This document shows positions 33,977-41,379 of a DNA stretch of 64,000 nucleotides, piece by piece. How positions within the stretch are numbered: the stretch's first letter is position 1; every line of letters starts with the position of its first letter. A model generated the notes under the pieces. That model did no database searches. It was given only the letters and a program-made list of their open reading frames with translations, and was not told where the DNA came from. The translations under genes and the position numbers were made by a program. The DNA is from Clostridium sp. BJN0001 (GTDB lineage: Bacteria > Bacillota > Clostridia > Clostridiales > Clostridiaceae). The stretch lies in NCBI RefSeq assembly GCF_022869825.1, contig NZ_CP094971.1, positions 1,737,501 to 1,801,500 of the forward strand, read 5' to 3'.

Positions 33977-34291
33977 CTATTCAAACTTATTTTTACTATT
34001 TCCATCCATATACTTGTCTGTCTTTTGATTTATTGTAAGTACCCCTCTTGGATCATAATTAATCTTGACATAAGTCATAATAGATGGCGCACCTGCTTCA
34101 CATGCCACAATCTGGCAATGCTTTACAATCTCCATAAGTTCATCGTAATCTCCCTCTATAGTTGTTTCAAAAGGTGATACAAAAGTTTTAAGACCTTTGC
34201 TTTTTATGTACTCAATAACTTTATCAACTATTGGAATTAACTTGTCATCTGGTACTGTTGGTAATATTTGAATTGCTACACTTGCATTCAT
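33977..34291 (-). CDS. Thiamine-binding protein of the MTH1187/YkoF-like family
   Basis: The 104-residue protein matches the MTH1187 (DUF77) family: VAIQILPTVPDDKLIPIVDKVI, the FVSPFETTIEGDYDELMEIV region and the KINYDPRG segment. Members bind thiamine or HMP-like pyrimidines, and in YkoF the fold is duplicated. It is the first gene of the thiamine salvage operon after the riboswitch-like leader. GAGAGGAA precedes the ATG. Whether it buffers or delivers HMP is not known. Confidence 0.88.
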   Translation of the reverse strand: MNASVAIQILPTVPDDKLIPIVDKVIEYIKSKGLKTFVSPFETTIEGDYDELMEIVKHCQIVACEAGAPSIMTYVKINYDPRGVLTINQKTDKYMDGNSKNKFE

Positions 34292-34340
34292 AAATTTTTT
34301 CCTCTCTTCTTACTTTTTATAATTATTTTCTAAAATAAAA

Positions 34341-34387
34341 AGCAGCAAACTAAGCCATACCCGTGGTGGTATGCCCCGTTTGCTGCT
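34341..34387 (-). ncRNA. Candidate HMP-PP (thiS-motif) riboswitch with a terminator-embedded aptamer
   Basis: On the minus strand the leader has an outer stem AGCAGCAAAC/GTTTGCTGCT (34341-34350 with 34378-34387), the internal segments GGGG and GCTTA, and an inner stem CATACC/GGTATG with a six-base loop. A U tract (TTTTTATTTT) follows the outer stem. This is an intrinsic terminator with a structured interior lying directly upstream of thiamine salvage genes. The thiS motif is known to embed its aptamer in such a terminator. It lacks the TPP riboswitch signatures CUGAGA and ACCCUU. The match to the thiS consensus is from memory. Confidence 0.6.
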
Positions 34388-34420
34388 AACAAAATCATTT
34401 TTGTTTTAAGTAACAACTAG

Positions 34421-34449
34421 ATAGTATCATAGCTAAATATTATTGTCAA
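34421..34449 (-). promoter_or_regulatory. Sigma-A promoter of the thiamine salvage operon
   Basis: On the minus strand TTGACA (34444-34449) and TACTAT (34421-34426) are 17 bp apart. The transcript would begin near 34414, about 25 nt before the riboswitch-like hairpin. Confidence 0.8.
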
Positions 34450-34482
34450 TAATTCAAATTTAAACTACGATACTTAGCTTTT

Positions 34483-35055
34483 CTATTTTATATCAATTAA
34501 TAATTTTATAAATCCATGAATTTGCTTGATTTTTTCTTCCATAGAAACATCAGTGCATGATAAAACGCCTATTTGACCATACATAATAAAATTAGTAATT
34601 ATTTCAGCATTTTGAACGTGAATTTCTCCTTTTTCACATGACTTTTCAATCTCTTTAATTAAACTTGGCATTAAATATTTTGCAATCTTTATGCTAAGCT
34701 GTTCATGCATTATTTCATTACCAGATTTATGATAAAAATCATGATATTTATTTTTATCATCCTGCGTAAGCATTAATTTAGTCATATCCTCCATGCGTTC
34801 TTTAAGTGATTTTTTATCATCACAAATAACTTTTAAAAATTTTTCAGAACATTCTTTAACATAATTATCCATTGCTATTTCAAAAAGTTCTTTTTTAGAC
34901 TTAAAATATCTATAACATAACCCTGGTACAACATTCATTTCTTTTGCTATATCAGCTATAGAAGTTTCTTCATAACCTTTATTATAAAATAATTTCATTG
35001 CTGCACATATTATTTCTTGCTTTCGAACTTCAGGTGCTTTTGAGATTCTTACCAT
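34483..35055 (-). CDS. TetR/AcrR-family transcriptional regulator
   Basis: The 190-residue protein has the TetR helix-turn-helix near the start (EIICAAMKLFYNKGYEETSIADIAKEMNVVPGLCYRYFKSKKEL, with core TSIADIAKEMNVVPGLCYRY) and a helical ligand-binding domain. I choose the ATG at 35053-35055 because AGGAGG lies nine bases upstream; the frame is open further upstream without an SD. It follows two ABC exporter genes on the same strand and probably controls them. A 39 bp palindrome overlapping its promoter is a candidate operator. Confidence 0.93.
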   Translation of the reverse strand: MVRISKAPEVRKQEIICAAMKLFYNKGYEETSIADIAKEMNVVPGLCYRYFKSKKELFEIAMDNYVKECSEKFLKVICDDKKSLKERMEDMTKLMLTQDDKNKYHDFYHKSGNEIMHEQLSIKIAKYLMPSLIKEIEKSCEKGEIHVQNAEIITNFIMYGQIGVLSCTDVSMEEKIKQIHGFIKLLIDIK

Positions 35056-35089
35056 ATTTAAAAGCCTCCTTTTATCATTATATAAAGAT

Positions 35090-35118
35090 AATATACCACT
35101 TAAATAAATAAGAGTCAA
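35090..35118 (-). promoter_or_regulatory. Sigma-A promoter of the TetR gene
   Basis: On the minus strand TTGACT (35113-35118) and TATATT (35090-35095) are 17 bp apart. The -35 box lies inside the right arm of the palindrome at 35106-35144. Confidence 0.7.
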
Positions 35119-35144
35119 TGAACTATGTTCATTGACTCTTATTT
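35106..35144 (-). terminator. Perfect 18 bp inverted repeat: terminator of the ABC exporter gene and possible TetR operator
   Basis: The arms AAATAAGAGTCAATGAAC (35106-35123) and their exact complement (35127-35144) are separated by three bases. On the minus strand the stem follows the ABC exporter stop and is followed by U-rich sequence, so it can terminate. The same DNA contains the -35 box of the TetR gene, so a dimeric repressor bound there would block it. Confidence 0.7.
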
Positions 35145-35156
35145 TCTAAAACTTTA

Positions 35157-36899
35157 TTATATTGACCAATTCATGCTCTCGGATTGAAGCTTAAACATAT
35201 GTCTGCATAATCCATCTTTTTTCAATAATTCCTCTGGACTCCCTTGCTCTTTTACATATCCATCAGCAAGTACAACAACTTTATCTGCATTTTCAATAGT
35301 TCTCATTCGATGTGCTATTATAATAACAGTTCTATTTTTAATTAATTTAGATAATGCAGTTTGAATTTTTGTTTCATTTTCAACATCTAAAGACGCTGTA
35401 GCTTCATCTAATAAAACAATTGGTGAATTTTTCAAAAATGCTCTAGCAATAGAAATCCTTTGACGTTCCCCACCAGATAATGTCGAACCATTTTCACCAA
35501 TTACAGTCTTATATCCTTTTGGCATATTAGAAACAAAATCATCACACATAGCAAGCTTTGCAGCTTCTAATACCTCTTCATCTGTAGCATTTTTTCTGCC
35601 AAGTCTAATATTTTCCATTATTGTATCATTAAATAATACAACATCTTGGAAAACAATTGTATAATTTTTTAAAAGTGACTCTGGTTCTATTTTGGAAATA
35701 TCTGCTCCACCAATGCTTATATTGCCTTTACTTACGTCCCAAAATCTAGCTGCGAGTTTTGCAGCTGTACTTTTTCCACTTCCAGATGGTCCTATAAGTG
35801 CAGTCACTTCATTCTGTTTTGCAATAAATGATACATCTTTTAAAACAGTTTCTTCATTATTATAAGAAAAACCAACATGATTAAATTTAATATTATAACC
35901 ATTTAATTTATAATCTTTTTTACCTTTTTGTACTGAATAATTTTCAATTTCTTTCATTCTTTTAATTGGTATTTGTGTACTAAATATCTCTGAAATATTA
36001 GATAAATTCATAGATAATGGATCATATAATCTTGATGCTGTAACTAAAAATATAATATAAGTTAATATATCAGTTTTTTGATTTATTAAAAGTGTACTTC
36101 CAACAAGAATAACAGTAGCTAAACCAAGCCTTAATACTGCTTGTGCACTAGTTACAATTACTCCAACTGTAAGTTCACTTTTTATTTGTGCTTTTTCTGA
36201 ATTATCAAGTTTCTTATCAAGACCTTTAATATAAGATTTTTCTATATTATAAGCTTTTATGTCCTGCATATTTTCAAGACACTCTTGAATACCTTCTGCA
36301 CATTCATATTTTGTTTTATAATGTTTTTCTTTTATTTTTTGTTGAATATGCTTGCAAAGAAAAATCATTATAAAAGATACTGGAACAACCCAAAGAACTG
36401 CAATTCCCATACGCCAATCAAATACCATAAGTCCAATTACTATGATAGTTGTTGATATAATTGCTCCAAATAATTGAGGTATTGAATGAGAAAATGCGTG
36501 CTCTAAGGTCGCACAATCTCCCATTATTACATTTGTTAAATCTGATAAATCTCTTTTAGAAAAAAACGATAAAGGAAGTTCTCTAAGCTTTTCAGCTAAA
36601 CTAATTCTTCTTGTTGCACTCTCATTATACGTAGATACAAAAACATTTGAATATTGAATAAAATGCAAAATATATATAAAAGTAGCTGCTAATATAATAA
36701 GTATTATATACTTTGATATGCTTAAAGAAAGTGAACCTTCTTTAAGAAGAGGTTTTAATAACTCATCTAAAAGCAGAACAAAAAGTCCAACAGGAATCAT
36801 CATACTCAGATTTACAAGAGCACTATAAATGCTTCCTTTTAAAAGATCTTTTGTTCCTTTCTTACTGAGTGCAAATTTATTTTGAATATAATTAAGCAT
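35157..36899 (-). CDS. ABC exporter half-transporter (fused membrane and ATPase domains), first of a pair
   Basis: The 580-residue protein has six membrane spans (residues about 20-310) and a C-terminal ATPase with Walker A LIGPSGSGKSTAAK, signature TLSGGERQRISIARA, Walker B IVLLDEATASLD and the IIIAHRMRT switch. It probably pairs with the second half-transporter at 38285-40057 as a heterodimer; such pairs next to AraC and TetR regulators often handle siderophores or drugs. An IS3-family element now lies between them. A GGAAAGGAG site precedes the ATG. Confidence 0.93.
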   Translation of the reverse strand: MLNYIQNKFALSKKGTKDLLKGSIYSALVNLSMMIPVGLFVLLLDELLKPLLKEGSLSLSISKYIILIILAATFIYILHFIQYSNVFVSTYNESATRRISLAEKLRELPLSFFSKRDLSDLTNVIMGDCATLEHAFSHSIPQLFGAIISTTIIVIGLMVFDWRMGIAVLWVVPVSFIMIFLCKHIQQKIKEKHYKTKYECAEGIQECLENMQDIKAYNIEKSYIKGLDKKLDNSEKAQIKSELTVGVIVTSAQAVLRLGLATVILVGSTLLINQKTDILTYIIFLVTASRLYDPLSMNLSNISEIFSTQIPIKRMKEIENYSVQKGKKDYKLNGYNIKFNHVGFSYNNEETVLKDVSFIAKQNEVTALIGPSGSGKSTAAKLAARFWDVSKGNISIGGADISKIEPESLLKNYTIVFQDVVLFNDTIMENIRLGRKNATDEEVLEAAKLAMCDDFVSNMPKGYKTVIGENGSTLSGGERQRISIARAFLKNSPIVLLDEATASLDVENETKIQTALSKLIKNRTVIIIAHRMRTIENADKVVVLADGYVKEQGSPEELLKKDGLCRHMFKLQSESMNWSI

Positions 36900-37012
36900 T
36901 TACTTTCTCCTTTCCAACTTTCCATGAAATACTTATAGCCCCCCTAATTAGATTGGACAATATTAATTAAAATAATTAATATATAAATATGATAATTAGG
37001 AGGTCTTTTTAT

Positions 37013-37312
37013 ATGGAGAAAATTAAATTTAGAAGAACATTTACAGAGGAAGAAAGAGTTAAATTTGTTACTGAAGTTTTAGAGTCTGGAAGCAATATAC
37101 TTATTGCTAAAAAATATGATATTAATGCTGTACAATTAAGCTATTGGGTAAATAATTACCGTAGATATAGGCAAACACTAGAACCAAAAGAACCAAAAGA
37201 TACAAAATTGATACCTAATTATAAGCGTGAATACAAAAAAGCTCAGGAAAAAATTGAGGAGCAAAAACTAAAAATAGCTATTCTTGAAGATCTTCTAAAA
37301 AAAAACAAATAA
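37013..37312 (+). CDS. IS3-family OrfA, helix-turn-helix protein
   Basis: The 99-residue protein has a transposase-type helix-turn-helix (FTEEERVKFVTEVLESGSNI to YDINAVQLSYWVNNYR) and a C-terminal leucine-rich coil. AGGAGG lies nine bases before the ATG at 37013. The gene ends in an A9C run (37297-37306), where a -1 slip would continue into orfB to produce the full transposase, as in IS150 relatives. Confidence 0.88.
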   Translation: MEKIKFRRTFTEEERVKFVTEVLESGSNILIAKKYDINAVQLSYWVNNYRRYRQTLEPKEPKDTKLIPNYKREYKKAQEKIEEQKLKIAILEDLLKKNK

Positions 37313-38238
37313 CACTAGAATATAAAATTTTAAGTGCCCACAAATGGATTAAACTTGGATATAAAGTAACAATAGTACTTAAAATATTACGGATTTCTAG
37401 ATCCACATATTATTCAAAACAGAAATATATTGTTAAAAGAAGCTACGCTAACGTAGGTAGAAAGGTCCCTGGATACAGTTTAACATTCGATAATATCAAA
37501 ATATCTGATATAACTATTCAAAAGTATATAACAGAAATTAGAAGTAAGAAAACATCGCGAAAATATGGATATAAAAAAGTTACCGGTGAGTTAAGATTTA
37601 GAAAGAAGTACAATTTAAAAATTAATAAGAAGAAAGTTAGAAGACTAATGAAAAATTTAAATTTATTAGGAAACTACTATAAAAGACAGAAAAGAAGAAT
37701 GTCACGTACCTGCGAAAGCAGAAAAGTTACAGCTTCTAATCAATTATGGCAAATGGATATCAAATATGCATTTATTGCTGGTAATAAGAAAACAGCCTAT
37801 ATAACTTCAATAATCGATGTTTTTGATAGAGAAATAGTGGCATATTCAATTGACTTATCTGCTACAGGTTCTGTTGCTAAAAAAGTTATGTTAGAAGCTC
37901 TATATAACAGAGGCTTAAACTATGCTAAAGATAAAACAGTAGTACTTCGTACCGATAACGGTAGTCAATTTATTAGTGGAGTTTTTGAGAAAGGATGCCT
38001 TGATGAAGGTGTTCTTCATGAAAGAATTCCAGTACACAGTCCAAATTATAATGCATTCATAGAATCATATCATAGATATCTTCAAGATGAATGCCTTACC
38101 GGAATGATATATTGGAATTTAGATCACATAAAAAATGATGTAGGTGATTTTGTTTATAGATATAATCATGAGAGAATACATTCATCTATTGGATATATTC
38201 CTCCTCATGATTACTATCTAATGAAATTAGCAGCATAA
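37300..38238 (+). CDS. IS3-family OrfB, DDE integrase domain (expressed by -1 frameshift)
   Basis: Reading the -1 frame from the A9C run, the frame is open to 38238 with no stop and about 312 codons. It includes an HTH_21-like segment (KYGYKKVTGELRFRKKYNL) and the rve catalytic core: D in LWQMDIKYAF, D in RTDNGSQF, and E in NAFIESYHRYLQDE. The frame has no good start of its own until an internal ATG, supporting programmed frameshifting from orfA. All three catalytic acids are present. Confidence 0.85.
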   Translation, partial: KKQITLEYKILSAHKWIKLGYKVTIVLKILRISRSTYYSKQKYIVKRSYANVGRKVPGYSLTFDNIKISDITIQKYITEIRSKKTSRKYGYKKVTGELRFRKKYNLKINKKKVRRLMKNLNLLGNYYKRQKRRMSRTCESRKVTASNQLWQMDIKYAFIAGNKKTAYITSIIDVFDREIVAYSIDLSATGSVAKKVMLEALYNRGLNYAKDKTVVLRTDNGSQFISGVFEKGCLDEGVLHERIPVHSPNYNAFIESYHRYLQDECLTGMIYWNLDHIKNDVGDFVYRYNHERIHSSIGYIPPHDYYLMKLAA

Positions 38239-38284
38239 TTACAGAATATTAAGAATTAACGAGTATTAACTTAATATTGTCCAT

Positions 38285-40057
38285 TTAACGGGGAGCCCTC
38301 CGAATAGATGTTTGATATTCTTGCCACATTTTTTTATAAACTCCATCTTTTCTTAAAAGATTTTCATGATTTCCACTTTCTACGATTTTTCCATCCTTTA
38401 TAACAATAATATTATGAGCATCTTTTATAGAAGAAAGCCTATGTGCAATCATTAAAACTGTTTTATTTTTAACTAAATGTTCAAAAGCTTTTTGTATTTG
38501 GTACTCATTTTCTGGATCTGCAAATGCTGTAGCTTCATCTAATATAATTATTGGAGCATCTTTTAAAATAGCTCTAGCTAGCGATATTCTTTGTGCTTCT
38601 CCACCAGAGAGATAAACCCCTTTTGTTCCTATTACAGTATTAATACCCTGTGGCATTTTCTCAATAATATCATCACATTGTGCTAAATGTAATGCTTCTA
38701 ATATTTGCTTTTTAGTAGCATTTTTATTAGCTATTTTAATGTTTTCTAATAAACTTGTTTTAAATAATTTACTATTTTGAAATACAAAAGCTATTTTTTT
38801 CATTAAATCTTTCTCTGAAAAGTCTTTTACATTAACTCCTCCAATTTCAATTTTTCCACTATCTACATCAAAAAATCTTGCTATAAGACTTGCTAATGTA
38901 CTCTTTCCACCACCTGAAGGACCTACTAATGCATAAGTCTTTCCTTCTTCAATATTAAGACTTATATTGTCAATTGAAAGCTTATTGCTGTCTGGATAAG
39001 AAAATTTAACATTTTTTAATTTTATATCATTTTTAGTTGTATTATAACTTTTCTCTGTTTCACTTAACTGTTTTGCTTCTAATATTTTCTCTATTCTGTT
39101 TAAAGCTTCTTTTGCAACCATAGTATTTTCACTTAAAAATATAATTTTGTTCATCATAATTGCACATATTGGTGAAAATAACATGTAAAAAATTAAATCC
39201 AATAAAAATCCAGTATAATTTGATGTGTTCAATATAAAAATAATTCCAACCGGCATTAAAATAAGCGATGGAGCATTAATAGTAAGTGTAAAACTAGTCA
39301 TTGGAACACGACAACTTAAAGCATATTCTGAAGCGAACTTACTATATCCTTTAATTGATTCATGAAAATTTTTAAAAGAATATACTGTTTGTTGAAATAC
39401 CTTTACTATAGGGATTCCTCTAACAAATTCAACTGCAGATGCATTCATATTTTCTAGTGCATCCATATAATTTTTCATAAATTTTTCACTACTTCTACCC
39501 ATCATATTCTTTAAGAATAATATGCTAATTAAAATTGATGCTAAACATACAAATCCTAAACGCCAATCAAAAAGAAATAATATAATAATTATTGCTATCG
39601 GCATTATACTAACTCCTGCTAAATCAGGAAGCTGATGTGCTAAAAAACCATGTGTTAAACTTGCATTATCATCAATTACTTTTCTAAGTTTTCCACTCAT
39701 ATTCTTTCTAAAAAAACCTAAAGGAAGTTTAACAATTTTGTGCATTGCTTCTTTTCTCATATTTTTTTCAACACGAAAAGCTGCTAAATGTGAACATATT
39801 AGACTTGCAAAATAAAGTGCAATACTTAAAACTGAAAATAAAACTGCCATATAGCCATATCTTATACTTTCTGTGGCTTTTGTAAGATCAGTTAAAGATT
39901 TAAAAATATCTCTTATAACAAACCATATACAAATAAAAGGAACTAAAGATAAAACTACACTAATACTAGATAATATAATTGAAAATATAATTAAAAATCG
40001 ATACTTTCCTGCAAATCTCATCAATTTTGAAAGAGTCGATTTTTGTTTACTCTCCAT
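38285..40057 (-). CDS. ABC exporter half-transporter, second of a pair
   Basis: The protein of about 590 residues has six membrane spans and an ATPase domain with Walker A LVGPSGGGKSTLAS, signature YLSGGEAQRISLARA, Walker B IIILDEATAFADPE and IAHRLSS. I choose the ATG at 40055-40057 after GGTGAGG; an ATG fifteen bases upstream has no SD. It ends within one base of the IS3 element, so its last residues (RRAPR) may still be native or slightly altered. It is transcribed divergently from the AraC-type gene. Confidence 0.92.
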   Translation of the reverse strand: MESKQKSTLSKLMRFAGKYRFLIIFSIILSSISVVLSLVPFICIWFVIRDIFKSLTDLTKATESIRYGYMAVLFSVLSIALYFASLICSHLAAFRVEKNMRKEAMHKIVKLPLGFFRKNMSGKLRKVIDDNASLTHGFLAHQLPDLAGVSIMPIAIIIILFLFDWRLGFVCLASILISILFLKNMMGRSSEKFMKNYMDALENMNASAVEFVRGIPIVKVFQQTVYSFKNFHESIKGYSKFASEYALSCRVPMTSFTLTINAPSLILMPVGIIFILNTSNYTGFLLDLIFYMLFSPICAIMMNKIIFLSENTMVAKEALNRIEKILEAKQLSETEKSYNTTKNDIKLKNVKFSYPDSNKLSIDNISLNIEEGKTYALVGPSGGGKSTLASLIARFFDVDSGKIEIGGVNVKDFSEKDLMKKIAFVFQNSKLFKTSLLENIKIANKNATKKQILEALHLAQCDDIIEKMPQGINTVIGTKGVYLSGGEAQRISLARAILKDAPIIILDEATAFADPENEYQIQKAFEHLVKNKTVLMIAHRLSSIKDAHNIIVIKDGKIVESGNHENLLRKDGVYKKMWQEYQTSIRRAPR

Positions 40058-40152
40058 CTTATACCTCACCATCCTAACTTCATTATTTTGACATTTTATA
40101 AAATAAGACTTAAACTTATTTTATATTAATGAGTATACATTAAAGCGCTTGA

Positions 40153-40171
40153 ATTGAGAATGCATTTCAAT
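40153..40171. promoter_or_regulatory. Imperfect palindrome between the ABC exporter and AraC genes
   Basis: ATTGAGAA-TGCA-TTTCAAT is nearly self-complementary (one base longer on the left). It sits in the divergent intergenic region and could be an operator for the AraC or TetR regulator, or a metal-responsive site. Evidence is weak. Confidence 0.3.
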
Positions 40172-40226
40172 ATCATTCGTCTTTTCATGATATATTAAAG
40201 TCTAATCGTAATAAAGGAGGCTTAAA

Positions 40227-40634
40227 ATGAATACAAAACAGTTAAATATACATGAATATTTACTTTTAAATAATGGCTTTCATAAATGCAGTACATGTAA
40301 AAAATATAATTCTATTGGAACTTGCTATAAGTTAGATTCTTCTCTTGGGTCAGGTTATTATTGGATTTATACTTATAAAAATCTTTTTTCTATTGTAATT
40401 CACGATTTCTATTTTTATAATGATTTTTATCTTGAAAGTTTAATTCCTGAGTATTTTAGTATTTCTTATTTTAAATCCGTTTCTTGTGAAGAATTTAATC
40501 CTTATTCTAAATTAAATTCAGGATCTTTTAAAATTTATCGTTTCAACGATACAGAGTATAGAATAGCATTTTATATGATGTTAAAAAATTTAAATATCTT
40601 CAAAATAAATAAAGAGCAAGCATTATTTGCATGA
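40227..40634 (+). pseudogene. N-terminal fragment of an AraC-type regulator, truncated by a transposon
   Basis: The 135-codon frame starts with a good AAAGGAGG site and ATG. Its first ~115 residues (CSTCKKYNSIGTCYKLD, GYYWIYTYKNLFSIVIHDF, PEYFSISYFKSVSCEEFNPY) resemble the ligand-binding half of AraC-family regulators found beside ABC siderophore exporters. The AraC DNA-binding half is missing. The last ~20 residues are unrelated AT-rich sequence that begins at the transposon end near 40571. It is divergent from the exporter genes it presumably controlled. Confidence 0.65.
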
Positions 40635-40672
40635 CTAAATTTTAGTCAAAGTATTTAATGCTTGCCTTTTTT
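40616..40672 (+). terminator. Terminator-like double hairpin at the left end of the transposon
   Basis: GCAAGCATTA (40616-40625) pairs perfectly with TAATGCTTGC (40656-40665), with an inner GACTAAA/TTTAGTC hairpin, then CTTTTTTAG. It would stop transcription coming from the truncated AraC gene into the transposon. Confidence 0.75.
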
Positions 40673-40711
40673 AGTATATTATTATTTTATATTATTCTTA
40701 GAAAGGAAAAA

Positions 40712-40751
40712 AGCAGAGCAACACCACCGACCAAAGTTTTGTTGCTCTGCT
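40712..40751 (-). terminator. Very strong hairpin upstream of the DUF6431 gene
   Basis: AGCAGAGCAACA (40712-40723) pairs with TGTTGCTCTGCT (40740-40751) without mismatches around a sixteen-base loop. On the minus strand it is followed by TTTTTTCC, so it works as a terminator in that direction. No minus-strand gene precedes it, so protection of the outward-facing end or a structural role is possible. Confidence 0.6.
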
Positions 40752-40764
40752 AACCATAAATTCT

Positions 40765-41298
40765 ATGATAACTAATATTTATGATACAAAAATCATATCT
40801 AATTTAGATTCAAAAATCAAGTCATTAACGCAAAAATCCTATGATAAATTTATTAAAGACATAGATTTTCACAAACTTACTTGTTCCTGCGGAAGGTCCG
40901 GGCAGCTTGTAAAGCATGGTTATTACAAGAGAACTGTTAAAAACAGTGATGGCAAGATATCTATAACAATTCTTAGAGCAAAGTGTACATGTTGCAATAA
41001 AACTCATGCTATATTTCCAGAGTGTATTGTACCTTATTCTCAAATTCTTTTATGTGATCATATTTCAATTATTAATGCTTATAATTCCAAAGCTTCTTTT
41101 GAACCCATTATGATAGCTAATGAATTTATCGATGAAAGCAATATTTTTTATATAATAAAACAATATCTAGAGCATTGGAAGGAACGTATTACTTCATTTA
41201 AAATTTCATTAGATTTAAGTATTTCAAAGCAATGTTTAAAAAACTTTAAAAGACAATTTATGCAAATTAAATGCATCAATAATATTTTATTTTCGTAA
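40765..41298 (+). CDS. DUF6431-type zinc-ribbon protein of a transposon
   Basis: The 177-residue protein has a likely zinc ribbon (LTCSCGRSGQLVKHGYYKRT and RAKCTCCNKTHAIFPECIVPY) followed by a helical part, as in DUF6431 proteins that accompany DDE transposase and AAA ATPase pairs. No ribosome binding site is visible before the ATG, so the true start is uncertain. Its role, perhaps DNA binding at the ends or target choice, is not established. Confidence 0.7.
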   Translation: MITNIYDTKIISNLDSKIKSLTQKSYDKFIKDIDFHKLTCSCGRSGQLVKHGYYKRTVKNSDGKISITILRAKCTCCNKTHAIFPECIVPYSQILLCDHISIINAYNSKASFEPIMIANEFIDESNIFYIIKQYLEHWKERITSFKISLDLSISKQCLKNFKRQFMQIKCINNILFS

Positions 41299-41379
41299 AA
41301 CCACATAACTTAGTTTTACTGTTAATTTATGTAGATATAAGCTTATATTGTAATAAAACAAAGGAGGCTTTTTCAAAAT

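Larger units (their letters stand above)
36954..38283 (+). mobile_element. IS3-family (IS150-like) insertion sequence, complete
   Basis: The element of about 1,330 bp begins TGGACAATATTAA (36954-36966) and ends with the exact inverse TTAATATTGTCCA (38271-38283). It carries orfA and an out-of-phase orfB with DDE residues. The flanking bases do not show an obvious short target duplication. It separates two ABC exporter genes that otherwise form one operon; its right end is one base from the stop codon of the distal copy. Confidence 0.88.

Noticed and set aside
34341-34450. TPP riboswitch upstream of the thiamine operon
   Set aside because: The conserved CUGAGA and ACCCUU segments are missing and the leader is too short. 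The terminator-embedded form fits better.
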